Source: an uncultured Collinsella sp.
GTDB taxonomy: Bacteria > Actinomycetota > Coriobacteriia > Coriobacteriales > Coriobacteriaceae
NCBI GenBank assembly: GCA_902494345.1
Contig: CABUSV010000012.1
Span: 1-64,000, forward strand
DNA: 64,000 nt
Direction of reading: 5' to 3'
Shown: one piece after another, positions 7,252 to 16,670 of the stretch
Layout: the number at the start of each line of letters is the position of its first letter
Numbering within the stretch: position 1 is the stretch's first letter
Notes under the pieces: generated by a model
Databases searched by the model: none
Told to the model about the DNA's origin: nothing
The model's input: only the letters and a program-made list of their open reading frames with translations
Translations under genes and position numbers: made by a program

Positions 7252-8616
7252 ATGCAGCGAGATATCATTGCCAAGCTTAACGCTTGGAAAGCGTCAGAAT
7301 ATCGTAAGCCGCTTATCCTTAAGGGGGCGCGCCAGGTTGGAAAGACGTGGGCGCTTAAGGAGTTCGGCCGAACCTCGTACCTCAATTTTGTGTATCTGAC
7401 GCTCGAGGAGCCGTCACCTGGGGTACAGAGCGAGTACGCTCAGTTTTTCGAAGGTACGCGCGATCCTCGACGGATCATCTCAAATCTTTCCCTGGCACTT
7501 GGACAGCCTATCGATCCCGGCGAAACGCTGCTTATTATTGATGAGATCCAGGATTGTCCTTCTGCAGTCGGCGCCCTTAAATACTTCTGTGACGAGGCCC
7601 CCGAGTATCACGTCGCATGCGCAGGGTCTTTGTTGGGCGTTCGCTTGTCCCGTGAGACCAGCGCTTTTCCGGTGGGAAAGGTCGAGTTCATGGAGATGCG
7701 CCCCATGAGCTTTTCCGAGTTTCTGAAAGCCGAGGGCGCTGCAAACTACGACGAATACCTTGGCGGCCTGGATCAGATCGAGACAGTGCCCGATTTCTTC
7801 CATGTCCGTCTCGTCGAGCATCTTCGTCGTTATTTTGCATGCGGCGGCATGCCAGAGGCTCTTGGCCGGTGGGTGGAGACGGGCGATATCGTTCAGGTCG
7901 ATAAGGTGTTGTCTGATCTCTTGGATTCCTACGAGCGCGATTTTGCCAAGCATGGTGGCCGTGCGCAGTTCGCCAAGCTTTCGCAAATATGGAACTCGAT
8001 TCCAGCTCAGTTGGCGCGCGAGAACAAAAAGTTCGTTTGGGGTGCGGTGCGCGAGGGGGCTCGTGCTCGAGAATACGAGGATGCTCTGGAATGGCTTGCC
8101 GATGCTGGGCTCATCACGGCGGTTCGCCTTAATGCTGCCGGTGGTGTGCCGCTCTCTGCGTACGATGACCTCAAGGCATTTAAAGTCTACTGTCTTGATG
8201 TCGGCTTGCTGCGCCGCATGGCAAGGCTGGATGCGTCCGCTTTTGCCATCTCGGATGCGCTTTTTTCGGAGTTCAAAGGTTCGTTCGCCGAGAACTATGT
8301 GCTTCAGGCATTACTTTCACAGTTAGATGCTGCTCCGCGTTATTGGACAAACGAGAAGCCGAAGCACGAAGTCGATTTTTTGATTCAAGTCGGAAACGAA
8401 ATCGTTCCCGTCGAGGTCAAATCGGGAGAGGTCGTTCATTCCAAGAGCCTTAAGTACTATGCCGACAAGCATGCGGAGACGACTCCATTGAGGGTCCGCT
8501 ACTCACTTAAGAACCTAAAGCTCGACGACGGGGTGCTCAACATTCCGTTGTATTTGGCTGATCGATCTGTCCCTCTTATCAAAAAGGCGCTTGATTGTGC
8601 ACATCTTGACGTTTAG
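7252..8616 (+). CDS. DUF4143 family AAA ATPase
   Basis: A 454-residue protein. The N-terminal P-loop ATPase domain (AAA_14 type) has Walker A GARQVGKTWAL (about residues 24-34) and Walker B LLIIDEIQDC; the C-terminal DUF4143 domain ends in a PD-(D/E)xK-like stretch (HEVDFLIQVGNEIVPVEVKSGE). Family members are common, mobile and of largely unknown function; some suspect roles in DNA processing or toxin-antitoxin-like maintenance. The gene stands alone, with ribosome binding site GCGGGAGG at 7238-7244. The nuclease-like motif D-x(n)-E-V-K appears complete. Confidence 0.85.
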   Translation: MQRDIIAKLNAWKASEYRKPLILKGARQVGKTWALKEFGRTSYLNFVYLTLEEPSPGVQSEYAQFFEGTRDPRRIISNLSLALGQPIDPGETLLIIDEIQDCPSAVGALKYFCDEAPEYHVACAGSLLGVRLSRETSAFPVGKVEFMEMRPMSFSEFLKAEGAANYDEYLGGLDQIETVPDFFHVRLVEHLRRYFACGGMPEALGRWVETGDIVQVDKVLSDLLDSYERDFAKHGGRAQFAKLSQIWNSIPAQLARENKKFVWGAVREGARAREYEDALEWLADAGLITAVRLNAAGGVPLSAYDDLKAFKVYCLDVGLLRRMARLDASAFAISDALFSEFKGSFAENYVLQALLSQLDAAPRYWTNEKPKHEVDFLIQVGNEIVPVEVKSGEVVHSKSLKYYADKHAETTPLRVRYSLKNLKLDDGVLNIPLYLADRSVPLIKKALDCAHLDV

Positions 8617-8680
8617 ATCCTGGGTGAGCTGACGGGCGGCGGCTAATTAATCGCTCCGTTACGGCCAGGGAGCTTGGGCC

Positions 8681-9679
8681 TTAGCGATGCTTGCTTCGCC
8701 AAGTCGTGGGTGTCATGCCGGTGTATTGTTTGAAGGCTTGGGCGAAGGCGGCCTGCTGAGGGTAGCCTAGACGCTCTGCCACCTGCGCTATCGTGAGCGA
8801 GCTGTCGGCCAAAAGGTCCTGTGCTCGCTCCATGCGGCGTCTGCGAATGTAGGCACCCAGGGACTCGCCGGTTTGGGCCTTAAAGGTGGCGCATAGTTTG
8901 GAGCGGCTTGTGTAGAGCCTCTCGGCCACCTCCTGGATGCTCACATGTCTGCCCTTGTCGAGCGAGCGCTCTACAAGGGCAGACGCTTCCTTGGCTATGG
9001 TCACGCTGGTGTGCGTGCCTGTCGCCCGTTGCGCCTGTCTCTGGGCCGCATGCGAACAGGCGAGCTCCGCGACCATGGTCTCCACGATGCCTTGCATATA
9101 GATGTGTCCGCCTACGGTGCGGGCGCGGTTCTCGTTAATCCGGCGCAGCGTGTGGCAGATGGCAGACGTCGCTTCCTCGTGCCACGGCTCGGCAAACGCC
9201 TCAAAGATTCCCGCGAACTCGGTGGGATAGCGGTGCTCCAGTTCGTCAAAATATCCAGGCAAAAAGAGCACCGAGCGTGAGTGGTAGAGTTGCCCTGCAA
9301 ACAGTGGGCTTAATTCCTCGCCACAGTTATCTTGGATAAAGCTGCAAACGGCATTGTTTGGCCACGGTCCATGCAAGAGTGTAAGGTTCGCAGGCGTTAT
9401 GCCAGCCTCGGGCATGCATGTAAGTGTGGGCGCGCTGACCTCGCTCACGCAGGCGTACGGCTCTGGTGTGTATTCGGCCAGGTACATATCGTGCGTCGGG
9501 GTAATGAAATGTTCTATGACGATGCAGGTGGGGGAGAGGGGCATGATCCATGCGCGTCCGTGCGCCCGATCGTTTGCCACCTCGCCGGTAAAGACGGCGC
9601 CCTTGCCGGAAAGCTCCAGGCCAAACTGCTCAAACTGCGGTGCGTAGAGCTCGGTTATGTCGGTCGTGGCCCGATGCAT
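8681..9679 (-). CDS. AraC-family transcriptional regulator
   Basis: A 332-residue protein with two C-terminal helix-turn-helix motifs (VSIQEVAERLYTSRSKLCATFK and LTIAQVAERLGYPQQAAFAQAF) and a final GMTPTTWR, the standard AraC DNA-binding domain. The N-terminal 200 residues are a putative effector domain I do not recognise. The start at 9679 is chosen over 9712 because AGGAAGGGGA precedes it and nothing precedes 9712. It is divergent from the ABC transporter pair that starts at 9800. YbtA-like AraC proteins next to YbtP/YbtQ-like transporters usually activate them, so local control is likely. Confidence 0.85.
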   Translation of the reverse strand: MHRATTDITELYAPQFEQFGLELSGKGAVFTGEVANDRAHGRAWIMPLSPTCIVIEHFITPTHDMYLAEYTPEPYACVSEVSAPTLTCMPEAGITPANLTLLHGPWPNNAVCSFIQDNCGEELSPLFAGQLYHSRSVLFLPGYFDELEHRYPTEFAGIFEAFAEPWHEEATSAICHTLRRINENRARTVGGHIYMQGIVETMVAELACSHAAQRQAQRATGTHTSVTIAKEASALVERSLDKGRHVSIQEVAERLYTSRSKLCATFKAQTGESLGAYIRRRRMERAQDLLADSSLTIAQVAERLGYPQQAAFAQAFKQYTGMTPTTWRSKHR

Positions 9680-9799
9680 TTTCGAAAGCGTCCCCTTCCT
9701 TTGCAGAAACATCCACGCCTGGCTCGATTGTGTGCCTTGGCTAACATATCAATGATAAGTTGATTACGGTTAACTCTCAAGCCGTTAGAAAGGAATCTC

Positions 9800-11626
9800 A
9801 TGGCAAAGGGATCAAAAAGGGAAGGCGGCGGTATCGGCGAGCTACTTGCATATGCCGGCGACCGTAAATTCCTAACGTATTTGGGCATGGCGCTCTCGGC
9901 GCTCTCGCAGCTGCTGGGCTTTGGCCCGTACGTGTGCATCTGGTTTGTTGCGCGTGACCTTATCGCTGTGGCGCCTAACTGGAGCGAAGCCACCGATATC
10001 GCGATGTATGGCTGGTGGGCCGTGGGTTTTGCCCTGGCAAGCATCGTAGTGTATTTCGCAGGCCTCATGTGCACGCACCTGTCTGCGTTTCGCTGCGCGT
10101 CCAATATCCGCAAGACTGCGAGCGAACACCTGCTTAAGCTGCCGCTTGGCTACTTTGACATGCACGCCACCGGTGAGCTGCGCCGTATTGTAGACGGATG
10201 TGCTGCCTCCACCGAGACCCTGCTCGCGCACATGCTGCCCGATATCGCCGGCGCCACCGCCATGGTCGTGGGCTTGCTCGTGCTGCTTTTCGCCCTCGAT
10301 TGGCGTCTGGGCGCGGCATGTCTCATCTCGGTGGCCATTTCGTTTGGCGCCATGGCCGCCATGATGGGCGGCAAGGGCGCCGAGTTTATGAAGACCTACA
10401 TGGGAGCGCTGGTCAAGATGAACAAGACCGGTACCGAATACGTACGCGGTATCCCCGTGGTCAAGGTGTTTCAGCAGACGGTCTACTCCTTTAAGGCCTT
10501 CCACGATGCGATCGCCGAATATGCCGACATGGCACAAAACTATTCGGGCACGTTCTGCCGAGGCCCGCAGGTGCTCAACCTTACCGCGCTCAATGGTCTT
10601 GTGGCATTCCTGCTGCCCGTGGCGTTGCTGTTGGCACCGGGCGAGACGGACTTCGCGCATTTTATGGCAAACTTCACGTTTTACGCGATATTTTCGGCCG
10701 TGGTACCGACGGCCATGACCAAGCTCATGTTTGTGGGCGAGGCCTCTCAGATGAGTGCCGATTCGCTGGCTCGCATCCGAAGCGTTATGGATTCCAAGCA
10801 GCTCTCCGTGCCCGCCCAACCCAAGCACCCTGCCGGCAACGACGTGCGATTTGAGGATGTAAGCTTTACCTACGAAGGCGCCGAGGCGCCTGCCGTCAAC
10901 CATGTGAGTTTTAGCGTTTCCGCTGGTAGTACCCTCGCCCTGGTGGGTCCTTCGGGCGGCGGCAAGTCAACCTGCGCAAGCCTGATCCCGCGTTTTTGGG
11001 ATGTTTCCTCGGGTCGAGTGCTCGTAGGCGGTGTGGACGTTCGCGATATGGATCCACACGAGCTTATGGACCAGGTCGCCTTCGTGTTCCAGACCAACCA
11101 GCTGTTCCGGCAAACACTTGCCGATAACGTGCGCGCCTCCAAGCCTACGGCCACTGATGACGAAGTACGTGCGGCCCTTTCCGCAGCTCAGTGCGACGAC
11201 ATTGTGGCCAAGCTCCCACAGGGCATCAACACCATGCTCGGCGCCGGCGGAGCATATCTTTCGGGCGGCGAGGTCCAGCGCGTGGCACTCGCCCGCGCGA
11301 TCCTTAAAGACGCGCCTATCGTGGTGCTCGATGAGGCCACGGCGTTTGCCGACCCCGAGAACGAGGCGCTCATCCAGCGCGCCTTTAGCAAGCTGGCGGC
11401 GGGTCGCACGGTCATTATGATTGCGCACCGACTCTCGACCGTGGTGGGCGCAGACCAAATCGTGGTGCTTAACCAGGGCAGCGTGCAGGAGTCGGGTACT
11501 CATGCCGAGCTGCTGTCCCAAAATGGCCTGTATGCCAAAATGTGGGCCGAGTACGAGCAGGCCGCGAGTTGGAAGATTACTGCTACGACCGCGGATGCCG
11601 CCGTCGCGAAGGGAGGCGAGGCCTAA
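9800..11626 (+). CDS. ABC transporter half-transporter, YbtP/IrtA-like
   Basis: A 608-residue fused permease-ATPase. About six transmembrane helices lie in residues 1-300, followed by a nucleotide-binding domain with Walker A GPSGGGKST, signature LSGGEVQRV and Walker B IVVLDEATAFADPENE. The ATAFADPENE form, in place of the usual ATSALD, is typical of the YbtP/IrtA type of transporters, some of which import iron-siderophore complexes despite an exporter-like fold. Ribosome binding site AAAGGA. The stop is directly followed by the ATG of the second half-transporter, so the two form one operon and probably one heterodimer. The substrate cannot be told from sequence. Confidence 0.85.
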   Translation: MAKGSKREGGGIGELLAYAGDRKFLTYLGMALSALSQLLGFGPYVCIWFVARDLIAVAPNWSEATDIAMYGWWAVGFALASIVVYFAGLMCTHLSAFRCASNIRKTASEHLLKLPLGYFDMHATGELRRIVDGCAASTETLLAHMLPDIAGATAMVVGLLVLLFALDWRLGAACLISVAISFGAMAAMMGGKGAEFMKTYMGALVKMNKTGTEYVRGIPVVKVFQQTVYSFKAFHDAIAEYADMAQNYSGTFCRGPQVLNLTALNGLVAFLLPVALLLAPGETDFAHFMANFTFYAIFSAVVPTAMTKLMFVGEASQMSADSLARIRSVMDSKQLSVPAQPKHPAGNDVRFEDVSFTYEGAEAPAVNHVSFSVSAGSTLALVGPSGGGKSTCASLIPRFWDVSSGRVLVGGVDVRDMDPHELMDQVAFVFQTNQLFRQTLADNVRASKPTATDDEVRAALSAAQCDDIVAKLPQGINTMLGAGGAYLSGGEVQRVALARAILKDAPIVVLDEATAFADPENEALIQRAFSKLAAGRTVIMIAHRLSTVVGADQIVVLNQGSVQESGTHAELLSQNGLYAKMWAEYEQAASWKITATTADAAVAKGGEA

Positions 11627-13384
11627 ATGTTCGCCTCATTCCAAAAGAAGTATTTCCTATCCGATAAAGGCATCGCCGGCGTAAAACGCGGTATCTTCTG
11701 GACCGCGCTCACCAATCTTATTACCATGGCCGGCATGGGCTTTTTATTCCTGGTTATGGCCGGCTTTGTCGAGCATCTCGCCAGCGGGGCTGACCTGCCG
11801 GATGCCCTGCCGATCGTGGGCGGCCTCCTGATCTTTTTCGTGATGCTCTTTGCCTCTAACTGGCAGCAGTATTACTACACCTACTGCATCTTTTACGAGG
11901 AGTGCGGCAAGCAGCGTATGGAGATCGCCGAGCGCTTGCGTAAGCTGCCGCTGTCGTTTTTTGGTCGTCGTGATCTGGTCGATTTAACCGAGACCATCAT
12001 GGGTGACGTTCAGACTATGGAGCACGCCTACAGCCATGTGCTGGGAGAACTCTGGGGCGCCATCATCGCAAGCGCCATTGTGTTCGCGTCATCGCTGTTC
12101 TTTTGCTGGCAGCTGGCGGTCGCGGCGTTTTGGAGCATTCCCGTGGCCTTTGCCGTGCTGTATCTAACACGCGGCCCCATGACCCCGGTGTTCGACCGCG
12201 TGCGCGCCGAGAAGGTCAAGGTCACCGAGGCGATCCAGGAGACGCTCGACTGCGTGCGCGAAATCCGCGCCACCAACCAGGAGGCCCATTATCTTGAGGG
12301 GCTCAACGCCGTGATCGATACCGAGGAGCGCGAGACCACCAAGGGCGAGCTCGTCAACGGGCTTCTGGTCAACTCCGCCTTCTCCATTCTGCGTCTGGGC
12401 ATTGCCACCACGCTGGTCACGGGCGCCACGATGGTCGCCTCCGGGCAGGTCGACTTTTTGGTGATGTTTGCCTTCCTGCTTATGGTGAGCCGTATCTACG
12501 CGCCGTTTGATCAAGCCCTTATGCTCGTGTCGGAGCTGTTTGTCGCCGAGTCGTCTGCCAAGCGCATGCGTTCCATCATGGAAGAGCCCGTGGCCCAAGG
12601 CAGCGAGGCGTTCGAGCCCGTGGGCCACGATGTGGTGTTCGATCACGTGGCATTTGGCTATGGTGCGGGCGAGGACGGCCGCGCCGGCGAGAAAGTCCTT
12701 ACCGATGTGAGCTTTACCGCCAAGGAAGGCGAAGTTACGGCGCTGGTCGGTCCTTCGGGTTCCGGTAAGTCTACGGTGAGTCGCCTGGCCGCACGCTTTT
12801 GGGATGCCACCGAAGGCGCGGTCACCGTGGGTGGCGTGGATGTTGCGAGCGTTGATCCCGAGGTGCTGCTGCGCGACTACGCCATTGTGTTCCAAGACGT
12901 GCTGCTCTTTGACGACACGGTGATGGGAAACATCCGCCTCGGACGTCGCGATGCCACCGATGACGAAGTGCTTGCGGCCGCGCGTGCCGCCAACTGCGAC
13001 GAGTTCGTGAACCGTATGCCGCAGGGCTACGACACCATGATCGGCGAGAACGGCTCCAAGCTGTCCGGCGGCGAGCGCCAGCGCATTTCTATCGCCCGTG
13101 CGCTGCTCAAAGACGCGCCCATCGTGCTGTTGGACGAGGCGACAGCGAGCTTGGATGTGGAGAACGAGACCGTAGTTCAGCAGGCGCTCTCCCGTCTGCT
13201 TGCAGGTAAGACGGTTATCGTTATTGCCCACCGTATGCGTACGGTGGAAAATGCCGACAAAATCGTTGTGCTCAAGGATGGTGTGGTTGCCGAGCAGGGC
13301 GCTCCGGCGCAGCTCAAGGCGGCAGGTGGAGAATTCGCCCGCATGGTTGCGCTGCAAAAGGAAGCGGCTGCCTGGCAGCTGTAG
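11627..13384 (+). CDS. ABC transporter half-transporter, YbtQ/IrtB-like
   Basis: A 585-residue permease-ATPase, partner of the preceding gene (zero-base gap). About six transmembrane helices are followed by Walker A GPSGSGKST, Q-loop VFQDVLLFDDTV, signature LSGGERQRI and Walker B IVLLDEATASLDVENE, a canonical ATPase site. Together with the partner it should form a heterodimer at the membrane. It could be an exporter of a small molecule or peptide, or a YbtPQ-like importer; the AraC neighbour favours the latter. No siderophore biosynthesis gene is present in the window. Confidence 0.85.
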   Translation: MFASFQKKYFLSDKGIAGVKRGIFWTALTNLITMAGMGFLFLVMAGFVEHLASGADLPDALPIVGGLLIFFVMLFASNWQQYYYTYCIFYEECGKQRMEIAERLRKLPLSFFGRRDLVDLTETIMGDVQTMEHAYSHVLGELWGAIIASAIVFASSLFFCWQLAVAAFWSIPVAFAVLYLTRGPMTPVFDRVRAEKVKVTEAIQETLDCVREIRATNQEAHYLEGLNAVIDTEERETTKGELVNGLLVNSAFSILRLGIATTLVTGATMVASGQVDFLVMFAFLLMVSRIYAPFDQALMLVSELFVAESSAKRMRSIMEEPVAQGSEAFEPVGHDVVFDHVAFGYGAGEDGRAGEKVLTDVSFTAKEGEVTALVGPSGSGKSTVSRLAARFWDATEGAVTVGGVDVASVDPEVLLRDYAIVFQDVLLFDDTVMGNIRLGRRDATDDEVLAAARAANCDEFVNRMPQGYDTMIGENGSKLSGGERQRISIARALLKDAPIVLLDEATASLDVENETVVQQALSRLLAGKTVIVIAHRMRTVENADKIVVLKDGVVAEQGAPAQLKAAGGEFARMVALQKEAAAWQL

Positions 13385-13429
13385 GAAAGAGGTAAAGAGG
13401 TCGTCCCCTTGTCATGTATTCGAGGCTGT

Positions 13430-13623
13430 GGAAATCGAAGGTGAATGGTATCCCCAGAAGTGAACGACCTTATTTGGACCCCTGAAGTATCGACACTTTT
13501 GGGACTTTGTTTCCTGCGATTTTGTCGAGTTTTTCCTGCGGTTTTGCTGGCGAAAAATGCGGATGCTTCGGGGGTCCGATTTTGCTCGTTCACTTCGCAA
13601 AAAAGTATTCACCTTTGATTCGC
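13430..13623. repeat. Large imperfect inverted repeat
   Basis: Arms at about 13430-13488 and 13565-13623 are reverse complements with scattered mismatches; the best blocks are GAAGTGAACGA (13457-13467) with its complement at 13586-13596, GGACCCC, and AAGGTGAAT with ATTCACCTT. The T-rich centre is about 76 nt. It occupies most of the 454-bp gap between the ABC pair and the DUF6110 gene; I see no gene in the gap. Confidence 0.6.
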
Positions 13624-13838
13624 AAGGGCGGGGGCGGATTCCCCTTGGGGTGCGGATTTGCGTCGTGGTGGGTGAACCGCCGAGTACCGGGCGGTCTAGA
13701 TCGTATATTTTCCAAAAGTTAGCCGTTGTTGACCCCAATAGTTATACTAAACTAGTCTCAAAAGCGTGCTCGAGCAAACTAATGAACTCGGGTGCTAAGG
13801 CACCATGCCGCGCTTGTGCGGCAAAAGGGAGAAGCAAC

Positions 13839-14084
13839 ATGAAGAAGTCGACGTTTAACACCCTGCTTGTCGGTGGCGGTTTTCTGCTTGGTACGGCCGG
13901 CATCAAGCTGCTCACCAGCGCTCCGGTAAAGAACGCCTGCGTGCAGGGCATTGCGTGCGGCATGCGCGTCAAGAACGGCTACCAGGACATGGTCGAGCAG
14001 GCCAAGGCCGAGGTCGATGATATGGTTGCCGAGGCTGCCTACATCACCCAGAGCGAGGCCGCTGCGGACAAGGCAGCCGAGTAG
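13839..14084 (+). CDS. DUF6110 family small protein
   Basis: An 81-residue protein beginning MKKSTFNTLLVGGGFLLGTAG, one hydrophobic helix, followed by a conserved-looking VKNACVQGIACGMRVKNGYQ segment and an acidic helical tail. It is encoded 17 bp upstream of a heavy-metal P-type ATPase, the usual context of DUF6110 proteins, so it may be an accessory membrane peptide or chaperone of that pump. Function is unknown. The start at 13839 follows AAAAGGGAGAAG; the longer in-frame reading from 13557 runs through the inverted repeat and is rejected. The two cysteines (NAC, IAC) could be metal ligands. Confidence 0.7.
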   Translation: MKKSTFNTLLVGGGFLLGTAGIKLLTSAPVKNACVQGIACGMRVKNGYQDMVEQAKAEVDDMVAEAAYITQSEAAADKAAE

Positions 14085-14101
14085 CACTCCAGGCATAAAC
14101 A

Positions 14102-16177
14102 ATGAGATTCTCGATTATTAGCGAGATCCCCGGCAGGACCCGTCTTCAATTGGCGGGTCCTGTGCCAGAGAGCGATCTCGATGCACTTCTTAAGCTCAGC
14201 GGCGACATCGACGGCGTGCACAAGGTGTGTGTCTACGGCCGTATTGGCCAGATGGCGCTCGAATATGACGAGCAGCGTCGCACGACCGTGCTCGATGCCC
14301 TGGGTGCACTCGATGCTCAAGCTATCGCCGATGCCAAGTCGGGTTACGTGATGCAACTCGAGCCGCGCAGACACAAGCTCGTCATGGATCTTGCCACACT
14401 TATTGGCGTCCACTACGCGCGCCGCTGGTTTTTGCCCACGCCCCTACGTGCTGTGTTTGTCGTGGCCGGTTACATAACCTTTTTGCGTGCCGCCCTCCGT
14501 GAGCTCGCGCAGCCGCGCCTGACCGTTCCCGTGCTCGACGCTTCGGCCATCGGCATTTCGTTCGTCAAACGCGATTTCGACACCGCGGGCCAGACGATGT
14601 TCCTGCTCAACGTGGGCGAGCTGCTCGAGGACTACACCCGCGCCATGAGCGAAAACGAGCTCATCAACTCGCTGCTCGACGTGCCCGATAAGGCGCAAAA
14701 AGTGGTCGGTGACACCGAGGTAAGCGTTGCCGCCACCGAGCTTGAGCCCGGCGACTTGGTAGCCGTGCGCACTGGCATGTCCATTTGCATCGACGGTGTT
14801 GTCGAGCAGGGGAGCGCTATGGTCAACCAGGCGACCCTGACCGGCGAGCCGCTGGCCGTCGAGCGCAGCGTGGGCGACGACGTGTTCGCCGGTACCGTCG
14901 TGGAAGACGGCGGCATCTTGGTGCGCGTGCGCGCCAATACGGCGCAAACCAAACTGCGCTCAATCGTCTCGCTCGTGCAGACGGCCGACTCGCTCAAGTC
15001 CGAGGGCCAGTCGCACATGGAAGACCTCGCCAACAAGATTGTCCCGTGGAATTTCTTGCTTGCAGGTCTTGTCGCTCTTACCACCCGCAGCCTCATCAAG
15101 ACCTCGGCGGCACTGATGGTCGACTACTCGTGTGCACTCAAGCTCACGGGTTCCGTCGCCGTCATGACTGCCATGAGCGATGCCGCCAAGATGGGCGTGA
15201 TGGTCAAGGGCGCCAAGTACTTTGAGTCGTTTGCCAAGGCCGACACCATTGTGTTTGATAAGACCGGCACGCTCACCGAGGCGCAGCCGCGTCTTGCCTG
15301 CGTGCTCACCACCGATGGCTGGAGCGAGGACGAGGTCCTGCGCCTTTCCGCCTGCCTGGAGGAGCATTTTCCGCATCCGGTGGCGCGTGCCGTGGTCAAT
15401 GCGGCACGCGAGCGCGGGCTCGAGCACCGCGAGCGTCACGCTGCTGTCGAGTATATTGTGGCGCACGGCATTGCCTCGTCCATTGAGGAGCGTCGCGCCA
15501 TCATCGGTTCCGCGCACTTTGTATTCGAGGATGAGGGCGCGCAGCTCGAGTCCGACATTAAGGAGCAAATCGAGCTCCAGATGCAGGGCCTGTCGCCGCT
15601 GTATCTGGCGGTCGATGGCAAGGTCGTCGGCGTGCTCGGTATCGAGGACCCGCTCAAGTCCGGGGTCCGCGAGGCCATCGCCGACCTGCATGCGCTGGGC
15701 GTCAAGCATGTCGTTATGCTCACGGGCGATTCGGAGCGCACGGCCGAGCGCATTGCTCGCGAGGCAGGTGTCGACGAGTTTAAGGCCGAGCTACTGCCCG
15801 AGGACAAGTACGCGTATGTTGAGCGCATTAAGGGCGAGGGGCGCCACGTTGCCATGGTGGGCGACGGCGTCAACGACTCACCGGCGCTGGGTCTGGCCGA
15901 TGTGGGTCTGGCCATGGGCGGTGGAAGTGACATCGCCAAGGAGGTCGCCGATATCATCCTGACCGATACCGATCTCGCTGCAATCGTGCGCCTGCGCCGT
16001 ATGAGCCAGGGGCTTATCGACCGTCTGACGAGTTCATATTCCAAGGTGATGCTCACCAACTCGGCGCTGTTGGCATTGGGTATTACCGGCATGATCACTC
16101 CGCAGACTTCGTCACTGCTGCACAACGGCTCAACGATTGCCTACAGCCTGGGCAACGCGAAGGCTTACCTGCGTTAG
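14102..16177 (+). CDS. P1B-type heavy-metal-translocating ATPase
   Basis: A 691-residue membrane pump. The N-terminus carries a degenerate metal-binding-like domain without a CxxC (SEIPGRTRLQLAGP). Core motifs are intact: TGEP, phosphorylated Asp386 in DKTGTLT, the P1B-specific HP pair in EEHFPHPVARAVV, and GDGVNDSPALGLADVG. The ion-path motif in the transmembrane region is DYSCALKL (Cys344) in place of a classical CPC or CPH. Metal specificity is therefore uncertain; Mn, Fe or Co are possible. It forms an operon with the DUF6110 gene, and a terminator follows at 16197-16249. Confidence 0.88.
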   Translation: MRFSIISEIPGRTRLQLAGPVPESDLDALLKLSGDIDGVHKVCVYGRIGQMALEYDEQRRTTVLDALGALDAQAIADAKSGYVMQLEPRRHKLVMDLATLIGVHYARRWFLPTPLRAVFVVAGYITFLRAALRELAQPRLTVPVLDASAIGISFVKRDFDTAGQTMFLLNVGELLEDYTRAMSENELINSLLDVPDKAQKVVGDTEVSVAATELEPGDLVAVRTGMSICIDGVVEQGSAMVNQATLTGEPLAVERSVGDDVFAGTVVEDGGILVRVRANTAQTKLRSIVSLVQTADSLKSEGQSHMEDLANKIVPWNFLLAGLVALTTRSLIKTSAALMVDYSCALKLTGSVAVMTAMSDAAKMGVMVKGAKYFESFAKADTIVFDKTGTLTEAQPRLACVLTTDGWSEDEVLRLSACLEEHFPHPVARAVVNAARERGLEHRERHAAVEYIVAHGIASSIEERRAIIGSAHFVFEDEGAQLESDIKEQIELQMQGLSPLYLAVDGKVVGVLGIEDPLKSGVREAIADLHALGVKHVVMLTGDSERTAERIAREAGVDEFKAELLPEDKYAYVERIKGEGRHVAMVGDGVNDSPALGLADVGLAMGGGSDIAKEVADIILTDTDLAAIVRLRRMSQGLIDRLTSSYSKVMLTNSALLALGITGMITPQTSSLLHNGSTIAYSLGNAKAYLR

Positions 16178-16196
16178 CGTTTTCGATTGAGTATAT

Positions 16197-16249
16197 GGCC
16201 TGCACTCGGGCGGCACCGCAGCCGCCAGGGTGCAGGCCTTCTTTTGTTT
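16197..16249 (+). terminator. Rho-independent terminator after the P-type ATPase gene
   Basis: GGCCTGCAC (16197-16205) pairs with GTGCAGGCC (16230-16238) around an inner GGCGGC/GCCGCC stem, followed by TTCTTTTGTTT. Confidence 0.8.
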
Positions 16250-16257
16250 GACGAGAG

Positions 16258-16294
16258 ACTAGCTCAGATATATGCTCGTGCTAGCAATGCTAGT
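16258..16294. promoter_or_regulatory. Cluster of CTAG-centred sites upstream of the RelB/PIN pair
   Basis: ACTAGC (16258), GCTAGC (16280) and GCTAGT (16289) lie within 37 bp, ending 22 bp before the antitoxin start. Such clustered half sites are typical of autoregulated antitoxin operators. Confidence 0.4.
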
Positions 16295-16316
16295 AAATGC
16301 TGAAGGTGAGGTTGAG

Positions 16317-16670
16317 ATGGCTACCGTTGGCAGCATGGCACAGGTGAATGTTCGCGTAGATCGCTCGGTTAAAGAGCGCGCCGAGGAGGCACTGCGGCTT
16401 TCGGACAGGTCACTGCCCGAGCTCATCAAAAAGGTCGTGGCCAAAGTCGCACAGGGTGGCGGGCAGTGTGAAGAAGTGCTGTCTGCCGTTGATGGCCGGC
16501 AACAGACCGTCGCGCACGATACTCCGTTCGCCGCGTCGTGGACAGCGGCAGACCGGCTTTATGCAGATTTGGGCATCGCTACGTCGCCCGTATCCGACGA
16601 TCGCGGTTGGGACACAATCTATTCCGAAGCCATGGACGAGCGCTATCGCCAAAAGGGGATGATCCTGTGA
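16317..16670 (+). CDS. RelB/DinJ-family antitoxin
   Basis: A 117-residue protein. The N-terminus (AQVNVRVDRSVKERAEEALRLSDRSLPELI) is the ribbon-helix-helix type DNA-binding start of RelB/DinJ antitoxins; the C-terminal half, containing WTAADRLYADLG and ending ERYRQKGMIL, would be the toxin-binding tail. Antitoxins of this kind neutralise a partner toxin and repress their own promoter. The start at 16317 is chosen because GAAGGTGAGG lies just before it. Its TGA stop overlaps the GTG start of the PIN toxin (GTGA), so translation is coupled. RelB-type antitoxins usually pair with RelE toxins; pairing with a PIN nuclease is less common. Confidence 0.75.
   Translation: MATVGSMAQVNVRVDRSVKERAEEALRLSDRSLPELIKKVVAKVAQGGGQCEEVLSAVDGRQQTVAHDTPFAASWTAADRLYADLGIATSPVSDDRGWDTIYSEAMDERYRQKGMIL

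Noticed and set aside
13557..13838. N-terminal extension of the DUF6110 frame
   Set aside because: It runs through the large inverted repeat; the good ribosome binding site and conserved start are at 13839.
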